Origin: Candidatus Wolfebacteria bacterium
GTDB taxonomy: Bacteria; Patescibacteriota; Minisyncoccia; UBA6257; UBA9933
DNA length: 11,121 nucleotides
Direction of reading: 5' to 3'
Assembly (NCBI GenBank): GCA_026394835.1
Contig: JAPLZW010000015.1
Coordinates: 1 to 11,121 of the forward strand
This document shows positions 1 through 5,604 of this stretch, one piece after another. Made by a program: the position numbers and the translations under genes. Numbering within the stretch: the stretch's first letter is position 1; the number at the start of each line of letters is the position of its first letter. The notes below the pieces were generated by a model that was given only the letters and a program-made list of their open reading frames with translations, had not been told where the DNA came from and ran no database searches.

Positions 1-277
1 CCAGGCCCAGTGCTTCGGCTATGCCGCCGGCCTTATCCTGCACGGCGTAAAGAAACCGGCAACCATATTCATTTCCCGAACCGAATAATTTAATGAAATG
101 CTCCGCGTGTTCCCTGCCCGAAACAATTAAAATATCGGTGATACCCAAAGAAATCAAAACTTCCAAAGGATAATAAATCATCGGCTTGTCGTAAACCGGC
201 AGAAGATGCTTATTTGTCACTTTGGTTAACGGATTAAGGCGCGAACCCGTTCCTCCCGCAAGAATTACTCCTTTCAT
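1..277 (-). CDS. rmlA: Glucose-1-phosphate thymidylyltransferase, N-terminal part (runs off left edge)
   Basis: Reading leftward from the ATG at 277, 92 codons are open to the window edge. The protein begins MKGVILAGGTGSRLNPLT, the nucleotide-binding loop of sugar-phosphate nucleotidyltransferases, followed by NKHLLPVYDKPMIYYPL (about residues 22-38), which is characteristic of RmlA/RfbA. The enzyme condenses glucose-1-phosphate with dTTP to give dTDP-glucose, the first step of the dTDP-rhamnose/deoxysugar pathway, in the cytoplasm. It starts 8 bases after the rmlB stop, so the two are almost certainly co-transcribed and make consecutive pathway products. No Shine-Dalgarno sequence is visible before the ATG, suggesting translational coupling. 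The C-terminal two thirds, including the rest of the sugar-binding pocket, lie outside the window, so intactness cannot be judged. Confidence 0.93.
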   Translation of the reverse strand, partial: MKGVILAGGTGSRLNPLTKVTNKHLLPVYDKPMIYYPLEVLISLGITDILIVSGREHAEHFIKLFGSGNEYGCRFLYAVQDKAGGIAEALGL

Positions 278-285
278 AGATTTGA

Positions 286-1338
286 TTATTTATTTTTTAA
301 GGCGTGGCCTTTCCATAAATCAATATGGGGGTTAAAAACTCCCGTTCTTTTCCTCACTCTTTGAATCCATGCGGGGTTATCCAAATACCACTTAATAGTA
401 GCTCCGAATGCCTTTCTGAAGTCGTGTTTTGGCCGCCAGCCCAAATCTTTTTTTATCTTAGCGGCGGCGATAGCGTATCTCCTGTCATGGCCCGGCCGGT
501 CTTTCACGAATTCCAGCCAGGATTCATCCTTATTAAAATACTTTAGGATTAATTTTGCAATTTGGAGATTATCCATTTCATTATCGGCTCCGATATTGTA
601 AACTTCGCCGGGTTTGCCCTTTAAAAGGCAAAGGCGCAGAGCCTCGCAATGGTCCAAAACATAAATCCAATCGCGCACATTCCGGCCATCTCCGTAAAGC
701 GGCAGTTTTTTGCCTTCCAGCATCCTTAAAATAAAAAAGGGAATCAGTTTTTCCGGATATTGGTTGGGACCGTAATTATTAGAGCAATGAGTGACAATAA
801 CCGGCAAATTGAATGTTTTGTTGTATGCCCGGCAAAGCATATCGCCGCCAGCCTTGGTCGCGGCGTAAGGGACATTGGGCGCAAAAGCCGTATCTTCCCT
901 GAATTTATTTTTTGAATTCAAACCCAGGCTGCCGTAAACCTCATCGGTCGAAACCTGGACGTATTTTTTTATTTTTCTATCGGCTTTAACCAGCTCAAGG
1001 ATGTTAAAAACGCCTTCTATATTAGTCTTAATGAACTCCAGAGCTCCTACATGGATACTTCTGTCAACGTGGGTTTCGGCGGCAAAGTTAATCACGTAGT
1101 CCGGTTTGAATTCCCAAAAAGCGGCTTTGAGTTTTTTAGCGTCGGACACATCCCCTTTCACGAACCCGTATCTCGGGTTATTTTTTACATCCTTTAAATT
1201 ATCCAGATTCCCGGAATAGGTAAGTTTGTCGTAATTTAAAATCCGGGCATCTTTGTGCTTTTTAAAAATATATTTTATGAAATTAGACCCTATGAATCCG
1301 GCGCCGCCGGCCACGAAAATTCTTTTGCCTTTATCCAT
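286..1338 (-). CDS. rmlB: dTDP-glucose 4,6-dehydratase
   Basis: This 350-residue extended short-chain dehydrogenase has the family's normal length. Visible motifs are the Rossmann loop GGAGFIGS (11-18), the FAAETHVDRSI stretch (85-95) typical of RmlB, the catalytic TDE in STDEVYGS (130-137), YAATK (158-162, the YxxxK pair), CSNNYGPNQYPEKLIP (185-200) and RPGHDRRYAI (281-290). The enzyme uses bound NAD+ to convert dTDP-glucose to dTDP-4-keto-6-deoxyglucose, the branch point for rhamnose and many deoxy or amino sugars. The start codon overlaps the stop of the upstream glycosyltransferase by 8 bases (ATGGATAA), which implies coupled translation. rmlA follows 8 bases downstream. The rmlC and rmlD steps are not in the window, so the final sugar is unknown. 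Confidence 0.96.
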   Translation of the reverse strand: MDKGKRIFVAGGAGFIGSNFIKYIFKKHKDARILNYDKLTYSGNLDNLKDVKNNPRYGFVKGDVSDAKKLKAAFWEFKPDYVINFAAETHVDRSIHVGALEFIKTNIEGVFNILELVKADRKIKKYVQVSTDEVYGSLGLNSKNKFREDTAFAPNVPYAATKAGGDMLCRAYNKTFNLPVIVTHCSNNYGPNQYPEKLIPFFILRMLEGKKLPLYGDGRNVRDWIYVLDHCEALRLCLLKGKPGEVYNIGADNEMDNLQIAKLILKYFNKDESWLEFVKDRPGHDRRYAIAAAKIKKDLGWRPKHDFRKAFGATIKWYLDNPAWIQRVRKRTGVFNPHIDLWKGHALKNK

Positions 1339-2539
1339 GCTTTTTTACCCCAGCCAAAGCTTCTTTGATTGATTGGATGTCTTCATTATAGCTATACCTG
1401 CCGATTATTTCCAAAGATTTTTCGCTAAAGGATTTCATCTTTAGCGGGTCAGACATCAAATCCCCAAAACGGCTTGCCATAAGCTTTATGTCGCCCAGAG
1501 GAAAAATATAGCCATTCTCGCCATTTTTTATTAAATCGGGACCGCAACCCACCATATCCGAGATAACTACAGCCGAGCCAAAACACATCGCCTCATTTAC
1601 AGCCAATCCCCAAGTTTCGCCCGCGCCCGACGGCAAAACCAAAATATCCGCGATCGCATAATATTCCGATATTTCACTCTGATTTTTAAAGCCTGCAAAA
1701 TGAACACCGGAAATATTATTATCTTTAGCATAATTCTCCAAACCGGAGCGAAGCTCGCCATCGCCGACGAATAGCAATGATGGCAATTTTGGTAATTTGT
1801 AATTAGTAATCAGTAATTCATAAGCGCGTAATAAATCCATTGGCCGCTTTTTTTCTATCAATTTACCAACAAAAAGAATTACCGGGCTTTCGCGGGTTAT
1901 TCCGAGTTTCCGTCTTAATTCGTTTTTTTGCGGTTTTAATTTCCGAGCTTCGGCAACAAATCTTTCGTTATCAACCGCGTAAGGGCAGAATACGAGTTTC
2001 TCTTCGGAAACGCCGTAATATTCGTAAAATTTTTTGTTTTCCTCTCCGATATAAAGAAATTTTTTTATTCCGCGGAATAATAGCCTAAAGAGCATCTTCT
2101 TAAGCTTGAGCTTGAAAGGATTTTTTATGATTTCCTGATTTAACGGATTTTCACCGCGTAAAAAAACAGGAGTTCGGGAAATAAAAGCAGTTAAAAAAGC
2201 CAGCCAGTTCGTGAAGGAATTCCAGCCCATAACGATAATCGCGTCGTAACGGTTCGCCAAAATTTCTTTTACGATATCCGGGTTTATCTGCCCCAAAAAT
2301 CCGCTCGACGGCCTTAGGGAAAAATTATCAAGAAATTTATAGCTATATCCCTCAAGTAGCGGCGTATCCCACTTAACTTCTTGGCCGAATTCTTTGTCAA
2401 AAGAGGCCGCCTTTGAGCCTCCGACCCAATTGAAATAAACCATTAAATCAAAATTGCCCGAACCGGAGATTTTTTTAAAAAGCGGCGCCTGATACTGGAT
2501 CGGGTGAGATGTTAAAACCGCAAGTTTATATTTTCTCAT
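1331..2539 (-). CDS. Glycosyltransferase, GT4 family (GT-B fold)
   Basis: The 402-residue product looks like a cytoplasmic, probably membrane-associated retaining glycosyltransferase that adds a sugar from a nucleotide donor to a surface polysaccharide or lipid-linked intermediate. The N-terminal acceptor domain starts KLAVLTSHPIQYQAP. The donor-binding C-terminal domain contains ILFVGKLIEKKRP (221-233), LLFVGDGEL (255-263) and the E-x7-E motif of GT4 enzymes (E308 and E316 in GETWGLAVNEAMCFG). Donor and acceptor cannot be predicted; GDP-heptose or a dTDP-sugar is suggested only by the neighbours. The start has an AAGG-type Shine-Dalgarno about 10 bases upstream, within the end of hddC, whose stop lies 7 bases before. 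Residues about 243-252 (ITNYKLPKLP) are encoded by an AT-rich heptamer repeat that looks inserted into an ordinary GT4 loop. Confidence 0.9.
   Translation of the reverse strand: MRKYKLAVLTSHPIQYQAPLFKKISGSGNFDLMVYFNWVGGSKAASFDKEFGQEVKWDTPLLEGYSYKFLDNFSLRPSSGFLGQINPDIVKEILANRYDAIIVMGWNSFTNWLAFLTAFISRTPVFLRGENPLNQEIIKNPFKLKLKKMLFRLLFRGIKKFLYIGEENKKFYEYYGVSEEKLVFCPYAVDNERFVAEARKLKPQKNELRRKLGITRESPVILFVGKLIEKKRPMDLLRAYELLITNYKLPKLPSLLFVGDGELRSGLENYAKDNNISGVHFAGFKNQSEISEYYAIADILVLPSGAGETWGLAVNEAMCFGSAVVISDMVGCGPDLIKNGENGYIFPLGDIKLMASRFGDLMSDPLKMKSFSEKSLEIIGRYSYNEDIQSIKEALAGVKKHG
1793..1820. repeat. Imperfect 7-bp tandem repeat (TAATNNN x4) inside the glycosyltransferase gene
   Basis: On the plus strand the units TAATTTG, TAATTAG, TAATCAG and TAATTCA follow each other without gaps, and a fifth TAA begins at 1821. 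The array is AT-only apart from a few bases and stands out from its coding surroundings. It lies in the glycosyltransferase reading frame and encodes about nine residues of a loop between the nucleotide-binding elements. Such AT-rich short repeats are more usual between genes, so an in-frame invasion or expansion is possible. Confidence 0.65.
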
Positions 2540-2546
2540 AAAGACA

Positions 2547-3242
2547 CTACCTTTTTAGATCAAGGGCGTTGGGTGACGAAAACATTTTTTGCGCTTTTTC
2601 ATATCTTCCGGGGGTCCCGATATCTATGAATTTTTCCTTAGTGACAAACCCGTGGCAATTTTCCAAAACCTTGGGAAAAAAATCTTTTTCAATGGAAAAT
2701 GAATCTTCCTCCGGCATCAAATCAAATATTTCTTTTTTCATGAAATAAATCCCGGCGCTTACCAGTTTATTTTTTTCTTCCAAGCTATGGTCTTTCTCGC
2801 GGAAACTAAGAACTTTGCCGTCCTTTCCGATTTCGACACTTCCGCAATCACTACCGTCCTCAATCTCCGAAAGAACCAAAGAAATCAGGGCATCATTTTT
2901 TACGTGACTCTCGTAAAAAGAGAACAGATCCGCCGGACAAAAAGAATCGCCATTCACAACCAAAAAATGGTCGCTGCCTATTAAGTGGCGGAGGTTTTTT
3001 ATCGCCCCGCCGGTTCCCAAAGGAATATCTTCTTCGGAAAATTCTATTCGGGCGGCTTCCGAAAAACGATGATTAATAAAGTGTTCCCTTATTTTTTCCT
3101 TAAGATAACCGACGCTTAAAATTATCCTGTTAAAGCCCTGGCTTAAAAAATGCTCAATAAGAATTTCCAAAAACGGCCTGCCGCCGACAAGAGCCAATAC
3201 CTTTGGCGCATCTTGCACAACCGACCTTAAGAAAAGGCACAT
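2547..3242 (-). CDS. hddC: D-glycero-alpha-D-manno-heptose 1-phosphate guanylyltransferase, N-terminus missing (probably inactive)
   Basis: The frame matches HddC-type nucleotidyltransferases from residue 5 on: LRSVVQDAPKVLALVGGRPFLE (5-26) with the PK pair at 13-14, then PLGTGGAIKNL (74-84), the metal-binding VNGDSF (97-101 region) and the C-terminal FIDIGTPGRYEKA (205-217). Active enzymes transfer GMP to heptose-1-phosphate, giving GDP-heptose for surface glycans. The family normally opens with a strand and loop of the form AIILAGGxGTR directly before LRSVV. That loop, which holds the nucleotide, is absent: upstream codons in this frame read only MCLF and soon hit a stop. The lost part coincides with the truncated end of hddA, so a deletion across the gene junction is likely. 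The ATG given is the only upstream start and is probably not native. Only the identity of the family is firm; the function is probably lost. Confidence 0.85.
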   Translation of the reverse strand: MCLFLRSVVQDAPKVLALVGGRPFLEILIEHFLSQGFNRIILSVGYLKEKIREHFINHRFSEAARIEFSEEDIPLGTGGAIKNLRHLIGSDHFLVVNGDSFCPADLFSFYESHVKNDALISLVLSEIEDGSDCGSVEIGKDGKVLSFREKDHSLEEKNKLVSAGIYFMKKEIFDLMPEEDSFSIEKDFFPKVLENCHGFVTKEKFIDIGTPGRYEKAQKMFSSPNALDLKR

Positions 3243-4173
3243 GAAGAAGATTACTTAATTTTTCTTTGACAACAGGCTGTTGTTCCGGCTTCACGAAGAA
3301 AAGCATAAAACCGCCGGCGCCGGCGCCCAAAAGCTTTCCTCCCAGGGCGCCCGCGGACCTTCCGGCTTCATATATCTCGTCAATCTGAGGATTGGTAATT
3401 TGGGAACTCAAACCCCTTTTTATCTGCCAGCTTTCATGCAACAAACGGCCGAAATCATCAAAAGAATCCGCGCTGCCATGGAGGACTTTCACGGCCTCGT
3501 TGACTATTTCCAGCATTTTCCGAAGCTCGGATCCTTTTTGTTTGGTGTTTTTTATCTGCTCGGCCGCGATCTCCGAAGCCGTCCTCGCCATCCCGGTAAA
3601 AAAAATCATCAAATGATTTTGAAGGATGTCCAATTTTTCATTATTAATCGGTATCGGCCGGATTGTTATCCTGTGATGGCCGCTGAATTCAATTTTATTA
3701 AGGCCTCCGAAAGCCACGGCGGCTTGGTCCTGAGAACCAACATTTTCTTTTAAGCGTTCCTGCTCCAGATGAATCGCGTCCAGCATCAACTGATACTTGG
3801 TAATCATTTTTCCATTCAGGGCATGTAAGGCATGAAGCAAACCAACGGTAAAAGAAGAGCTTGAGCCCAGACCGGAGCGCGCCGGCAGATCTCCCTGGTG
3901 ATGAATTTCTACTCCTTTATCAATATTCAAAAACTTGAGAGCTTCCCTGACCGCAGGGTGCTGAATTTCGTCGTGATGCCGGACCAGCTCTGTCTTGGAC
4001 CAGACAATACGGCTTTTGTGTTCGAAAAACGGCGGCAGATGCCGGCAGGTAATATAACAATATTTATCGATGGAAGTAGAAAGCACCGCTCCGCCGTTAT
4101 CCTCGTACCAGGCGGGATAATCGGTTCCACCGCCAAAAAACGATATCCTGAAAGGCGTCCTTGTGATAACCAT
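3154..4173 (-). CDS. hddA: D-glycero-D-manno-heptose 7-phosphate kinase (GHMP family), altered C-terminus
   Basis: This 339-residue reading frame is a GHMP kinase. It starts MVITRTPFRISFFGGGTDYP, has the ATP-binding motif PARSGLGSSSS (97-107), ENVGSQDQAA (143-152) and the third GHMP motif LLGAGAGGFM (281-290). This combination is typical of HddA, which phosphorylates heptose-7-phosphate at C1 for GDP-heptose synthesis. Homology appears to end at HVPF (311-314). The remaining 25 residues are cysteine- and arginine-rich and are simply the hddC coding sequence read in another frame, overlapping hddC by 89 bases. Family members normally continue with a short segment of the type KFExxGSQII, missing here. 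The catalytic core is complete, so residual activity is possible. A candidate promoter (4194-4222) lies just upstream, making this the first gene of the sugar operon. Confidence 0.9.
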   Translation of the reverse strand: MVITRTPFRISFFGGGTDYPAWYEDNGGAVLSTSIDKYCYITCRHLPPFFEHKSRIVWSKTELVRHHDEIQHPAVREALKFLNIDKGVEIHHQGDLPARSGLGSSSSFTVGLLHALHALNGKMITKYQLMLDAIHLEQERLKENVGSQDQAAVAFGGLNKIEFSGHHRITIRPIPINNEKLDILQNHLMIFFTGMARTASEIAAEQIKNTKQKGSELRKMLEIVNEAVKVLHGSADSFDDFGRLLHESWQIKRGLSSQITNPQIDEIYEAGRSAGALGGKLLGAGAGGFMLFFVKPEQQPVVKEKLSNLLHVPFLKVGCARCAKGIGSCRRQAVFGNSY

Positions 4174-4182
4174 ATTGGTTTC

Positions 4183-4857
4183 TTATAAAATCCATACTAA
4201 GCGGGATAAGCCAAAAAAGCAATAATAACGGGATAAAAAAAGAGGCGCGACCGCGAAATGTTGCGGGCGCGCCTTCTTGAAGATCAACCTAATCGCCAGG
4301 ATCAGTACAAACACCTGACGAACCACCGGAGCCATGAGCGTAATTGCCAAGGTTTTCGCGTCTTTGATCTCGCCACGCATGGCCATGCCTAGCCACTTAT
4401 TGAGTGGCACAGTCATCCATTCCAAAATCTCGGTGGGGTCGAGATTCGGTTCGGCCACACGCTTGCAGTCCAGAGCCACGAAGGCAGTGAAACTCGCTCG
4501 CCAGGAAGCTGGATCAAACCAGATACCCTCGCCCAACTTCACGAGTTTTTTGGCTTTGAAGCCTGTCTCCTCGAGAAGCTCATCCGTGATACAGTCCTCC
4601 ATGGACTGTCCGGGTTTTGCGTTGCCGCCGGGTATCTCTGTGACCACATCACAGGCGCCGTATCGAAACTGCTTGATGGCCAGGACTTTGCGATCTTTGG
4701 TTACCGCAAGAACGATTGCTGGCTTGGTGGATGCGGCGAACAGGAAGAAATTCTTTACTTCGCCATCAGGCAGAGTAAAGTCCTGCTCAATGACTTGACG
4801 GTCGTATTTCTTCATTATCTCTTTCATTTCACCGGGAACTGGCCACTTCATTGGCAT
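4183..4857 (-). CDS. Nudix hydrolase (ADP-ribose pyrophosphatase-like), C-terminus probably overrun
   Basis: The start chosen is the ATG at 4857 (MPMKWPVPGE) because AAAGGAG lies 7 bases upstream; an earlier in-frame ATG at 4887 lies inside the preceding gene. The Nudix box is at residues 78-100, GNAKPGQSMEDCITDELLEE plus TGF: the metal-binding E93, E96 and E97 are kept, while the first consensus Glu is Gln84 and the Arg is Asp92. Family members hydrolyse nucleoside diphosphates linked to another group, and the upstream IPGG favours the ADP-ribose/ADP-sugar type. Credible sequence ends around DAKTLAITLMA (167-176). The frame then runs through a terminator and the hddA promoter to a stop 9 bases before hddA, so the last 40 or so residues are probably spurious. 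Both other frames have stops at 4286-4304, just before the terminator, which would fit a small indel. GC is higher than in neighbouring operons. Confidence 0.85.
   Translation of the reverse strand: MPMKWPVPGEMKEIMKKYDRQVIEQDFTLPDGEVKNFFLFAASTKPAIVLAVTKDRKVLAIKQFRYGACDVVTEIPGGNAKPGQSMEDCITDELLEETGFKAKKLVKLGEGIWFDPASWRASFTAFVALDCKRVAEPNLDPTEILEWMTVPLNKWLGMAMRGEIKDAKTLAITLMAPVVRQVFVLILAIRLIFKKARPQHFAVAPLFLSRYYCFFGLSRLVWIL
4194..4222 (-). promoter_or_regulatory. Candidate sigma70-like promoter for the hddA sugar operon
   Basis: On the minus strand TTGCTT (4222-4217) and TAGTAT (4199-4194) are separated by exactly 17 bases. Transcription would start near 4187, giving a leader of about 15 bases before the hddA ATG at 4173. 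It lies directly after an intrinsic terminator (4234-4273), the layout expected of a transcription-unit boundary. The match is partial (4/6 and 5/6), so this is moderate evidence only. Confidence 0.5.
4234..4273 (-). terminator. Intrinsic terminator after the Nudix gene
   Basis: Read on the minus strand, the arms GGCGCG/CGCGCC (4273-4268 and 4249-4244) and CCGC/GCGG pair with one mismatch around an 8-base loop, followed by TC and seven T residues (4241-4235). This is a classical GC-rich stem plus T-tract. It lies inside the open frame of the Nudix gene, which argues that the true Nudix stop was originally upstream of it. Confidence 0.8.
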
Positions 4858-4860
4858 GAC

Positions 4861-4871
4861 ACGCTCCTTTC
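4861..4871 (-). promoter_or_regulatory. Strong Shine-Dalgarno sequence deciding the Nudix start
   Basis: On the minus strand AGAAAGGAG sits 6-7 bases before the ATG at 4857. It is the only near-perfect ribosome binding site in the window; most other starts have none or a weak one. It supports 4857 over the upstream ATG and supports a different origin for this block. Confidence 0.75.
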
Positions 4872-4873
4872 TA

Positions 4874-5527
4874 TTAAGCCAAACCAAGGAACTTCATTAG
4901 CTTCTCGTGCAACTCGGGGCTGGCCGCCAGGATTGACGGGTCTCCGAGATTCCACTCCTTTCCTTCGCGATTGGTGACCTTGCCGCCAGCCTCGCGGATG
5001 ATTATGACCGCCGCGGCCATATCCTCGGGATTGAGGCTCGTAGCCATGTAGGCGTGAATCACGCCCGAGGCCACAAGGCAAAGCGGCACCGAGGCGCAAC
5101 CTGTCATGAATGGGCAAGTGATGCCATTGGGGCCAAGAAGCTTTTCCAGGTACGGGAGATGGGCGGTCCGGTTATGCTTCCCGGAATCGCAGCCCATCAA
5201 AACCTTATTCAGGTCAGTCAGGGTTGAAACACGAATCGGCTGTTCGTTGCAGAATGCGCCCTTCCCTTTTTCGGCCGAGTAGAACTCGGCGCGCTTGGGA
5301 GCGTTCACCACTCCCAAAATCGGGTTTGAGCCCTCACAGAGCCCCGCACAAAACGCGAAGTGATCCGTATAGCCGGTGGCGAAACCGATGGTTCCATCCA
5401 CTCCGTCTACGACCCAGGTGAAATCCGAACCAACTAGATGGGGGTCACCCTCTTCGGACAGAATGTTATGAGCGGGAAAAGTTCTCTTGATTGATTCCCG
5501 AGCCAACTTGTCGTTCATGTCGTCCAC
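4874..5527 (-). CDS. Inositol-monophosphatase-family phosphatase, apparently 5'-truncated
   Basis: The 217-residue frame from the GTG at 5527 carries the core of the family: SEEG (24-27, metal-binding Glu), WVVDGVDGTIGF (38-49, corresponding to the DPxDGTxxF signature) and NPEDMAAAVIIIREAGG (166-182, with Asp169 as the third metal ligand region and the EAGG turn). These Mg-dependent enzymes remove phosphate from small molecules such as inositol-1-phosphate, histidinol phosphate, PAP or fructose-1,6-bisphosphate; the substrate cannot be chosen here. Homologous sequence seems to extend slightly upstream (HFKTLVDD), but no ATG, GTG or TTG exists in frame before a TGA just past a hairpin at 5554-5584. 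Members are usually about 250-270 residues, so roughly 35-50 N-terminal residues are missing. No Shine-Dalgarno is visible. The Nudix gene follows after 16 bases, so the two were probably one operon. Local GC reaches about 60%. Confidence 0.82.
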   Translation of the reverse strand: MDDMNDKLARESIKRTFPAHNILSEEGDPHLVGSDFTWVVDGVDGTIGFATGYTDHFAFCAGLCEGSNPILGVVNAPKRAEFYSAEKGKGAFCNEQPIRVSTLTDLNKVLMGCDSGKHNRTAHLPYLEKLLGPNGITCPFMTGCASVPLCLVASGVIHAYMATSLNPEDMAAAVIIIREAGGKVTNREGKEWNLGDPSILAASPELHEKLMKFLGLA

Positions 5528-5553
5528 GAGAGTCTTGAAGTGCGTTCGGTCAT

Positions 5554-5584
5554 AAAGAACCCCGGCAACAAAGCGGGGTTCTTT
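5554..5584. terminator. Perfect 11-bp hairpin with flanking T/A tracts (bidirectional terminator)
   Basis: AAAGAACCCCG (5554-5564) and CGGGGTTCTTT (5574-5584) are exact inverted repeats around a 9-base loop. On the plus strand TTTTATTTTT follows; on the minus strand the stem ends in TTCTTTAT. It lies 20 bases after the stop of the radical SAM gene, so it most plausibly ends that transcript. It also marks the right edge of the high-GC block and sits where the missing N-terminus of the phosphatase gene should be. Confidence 0.75.
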
Positions 5585-5604
5585 TATTTTTCATACTTAC
5601 TTTA

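Larger units (their letters stand above)
4234..5553. other. High-GC island with phosphatase and Nudix genes
   Basis: Hand counts of single 60-base lines give about 60% GC at 4441-4500, 60% at 4621-4680, 63% at 5041-5100 and 58% at 5281-5340. Sampled flanking lines give about 32% (3601-3660), 37% (6301-6360) and 42% (8041-8100). The block has one terminator-like hairpin at each edge, one gene broken at its right edge and one with an odd end at its left edge. No direct repeat, integrase or transposase is seen. Acquisition by transfer is the likeliest reading; this is inference. Confidence 0.55.

Noticed and set aside
3220..3245. Programmed frameshift fusing the kinase to the guanylyltransferase
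   Set aside because: A shift at the TTTTC run would join the frames, but the product would still lack the nucleotide-binding loop, and no stimulatory structure is evident. Deletion explains more.
3280..3753. Plus-strand open frame of 157 codons opposite hddA
   Set aside because: It lies wholly antisense to a well-supported kinase, has no recognisable motif and no start signal.
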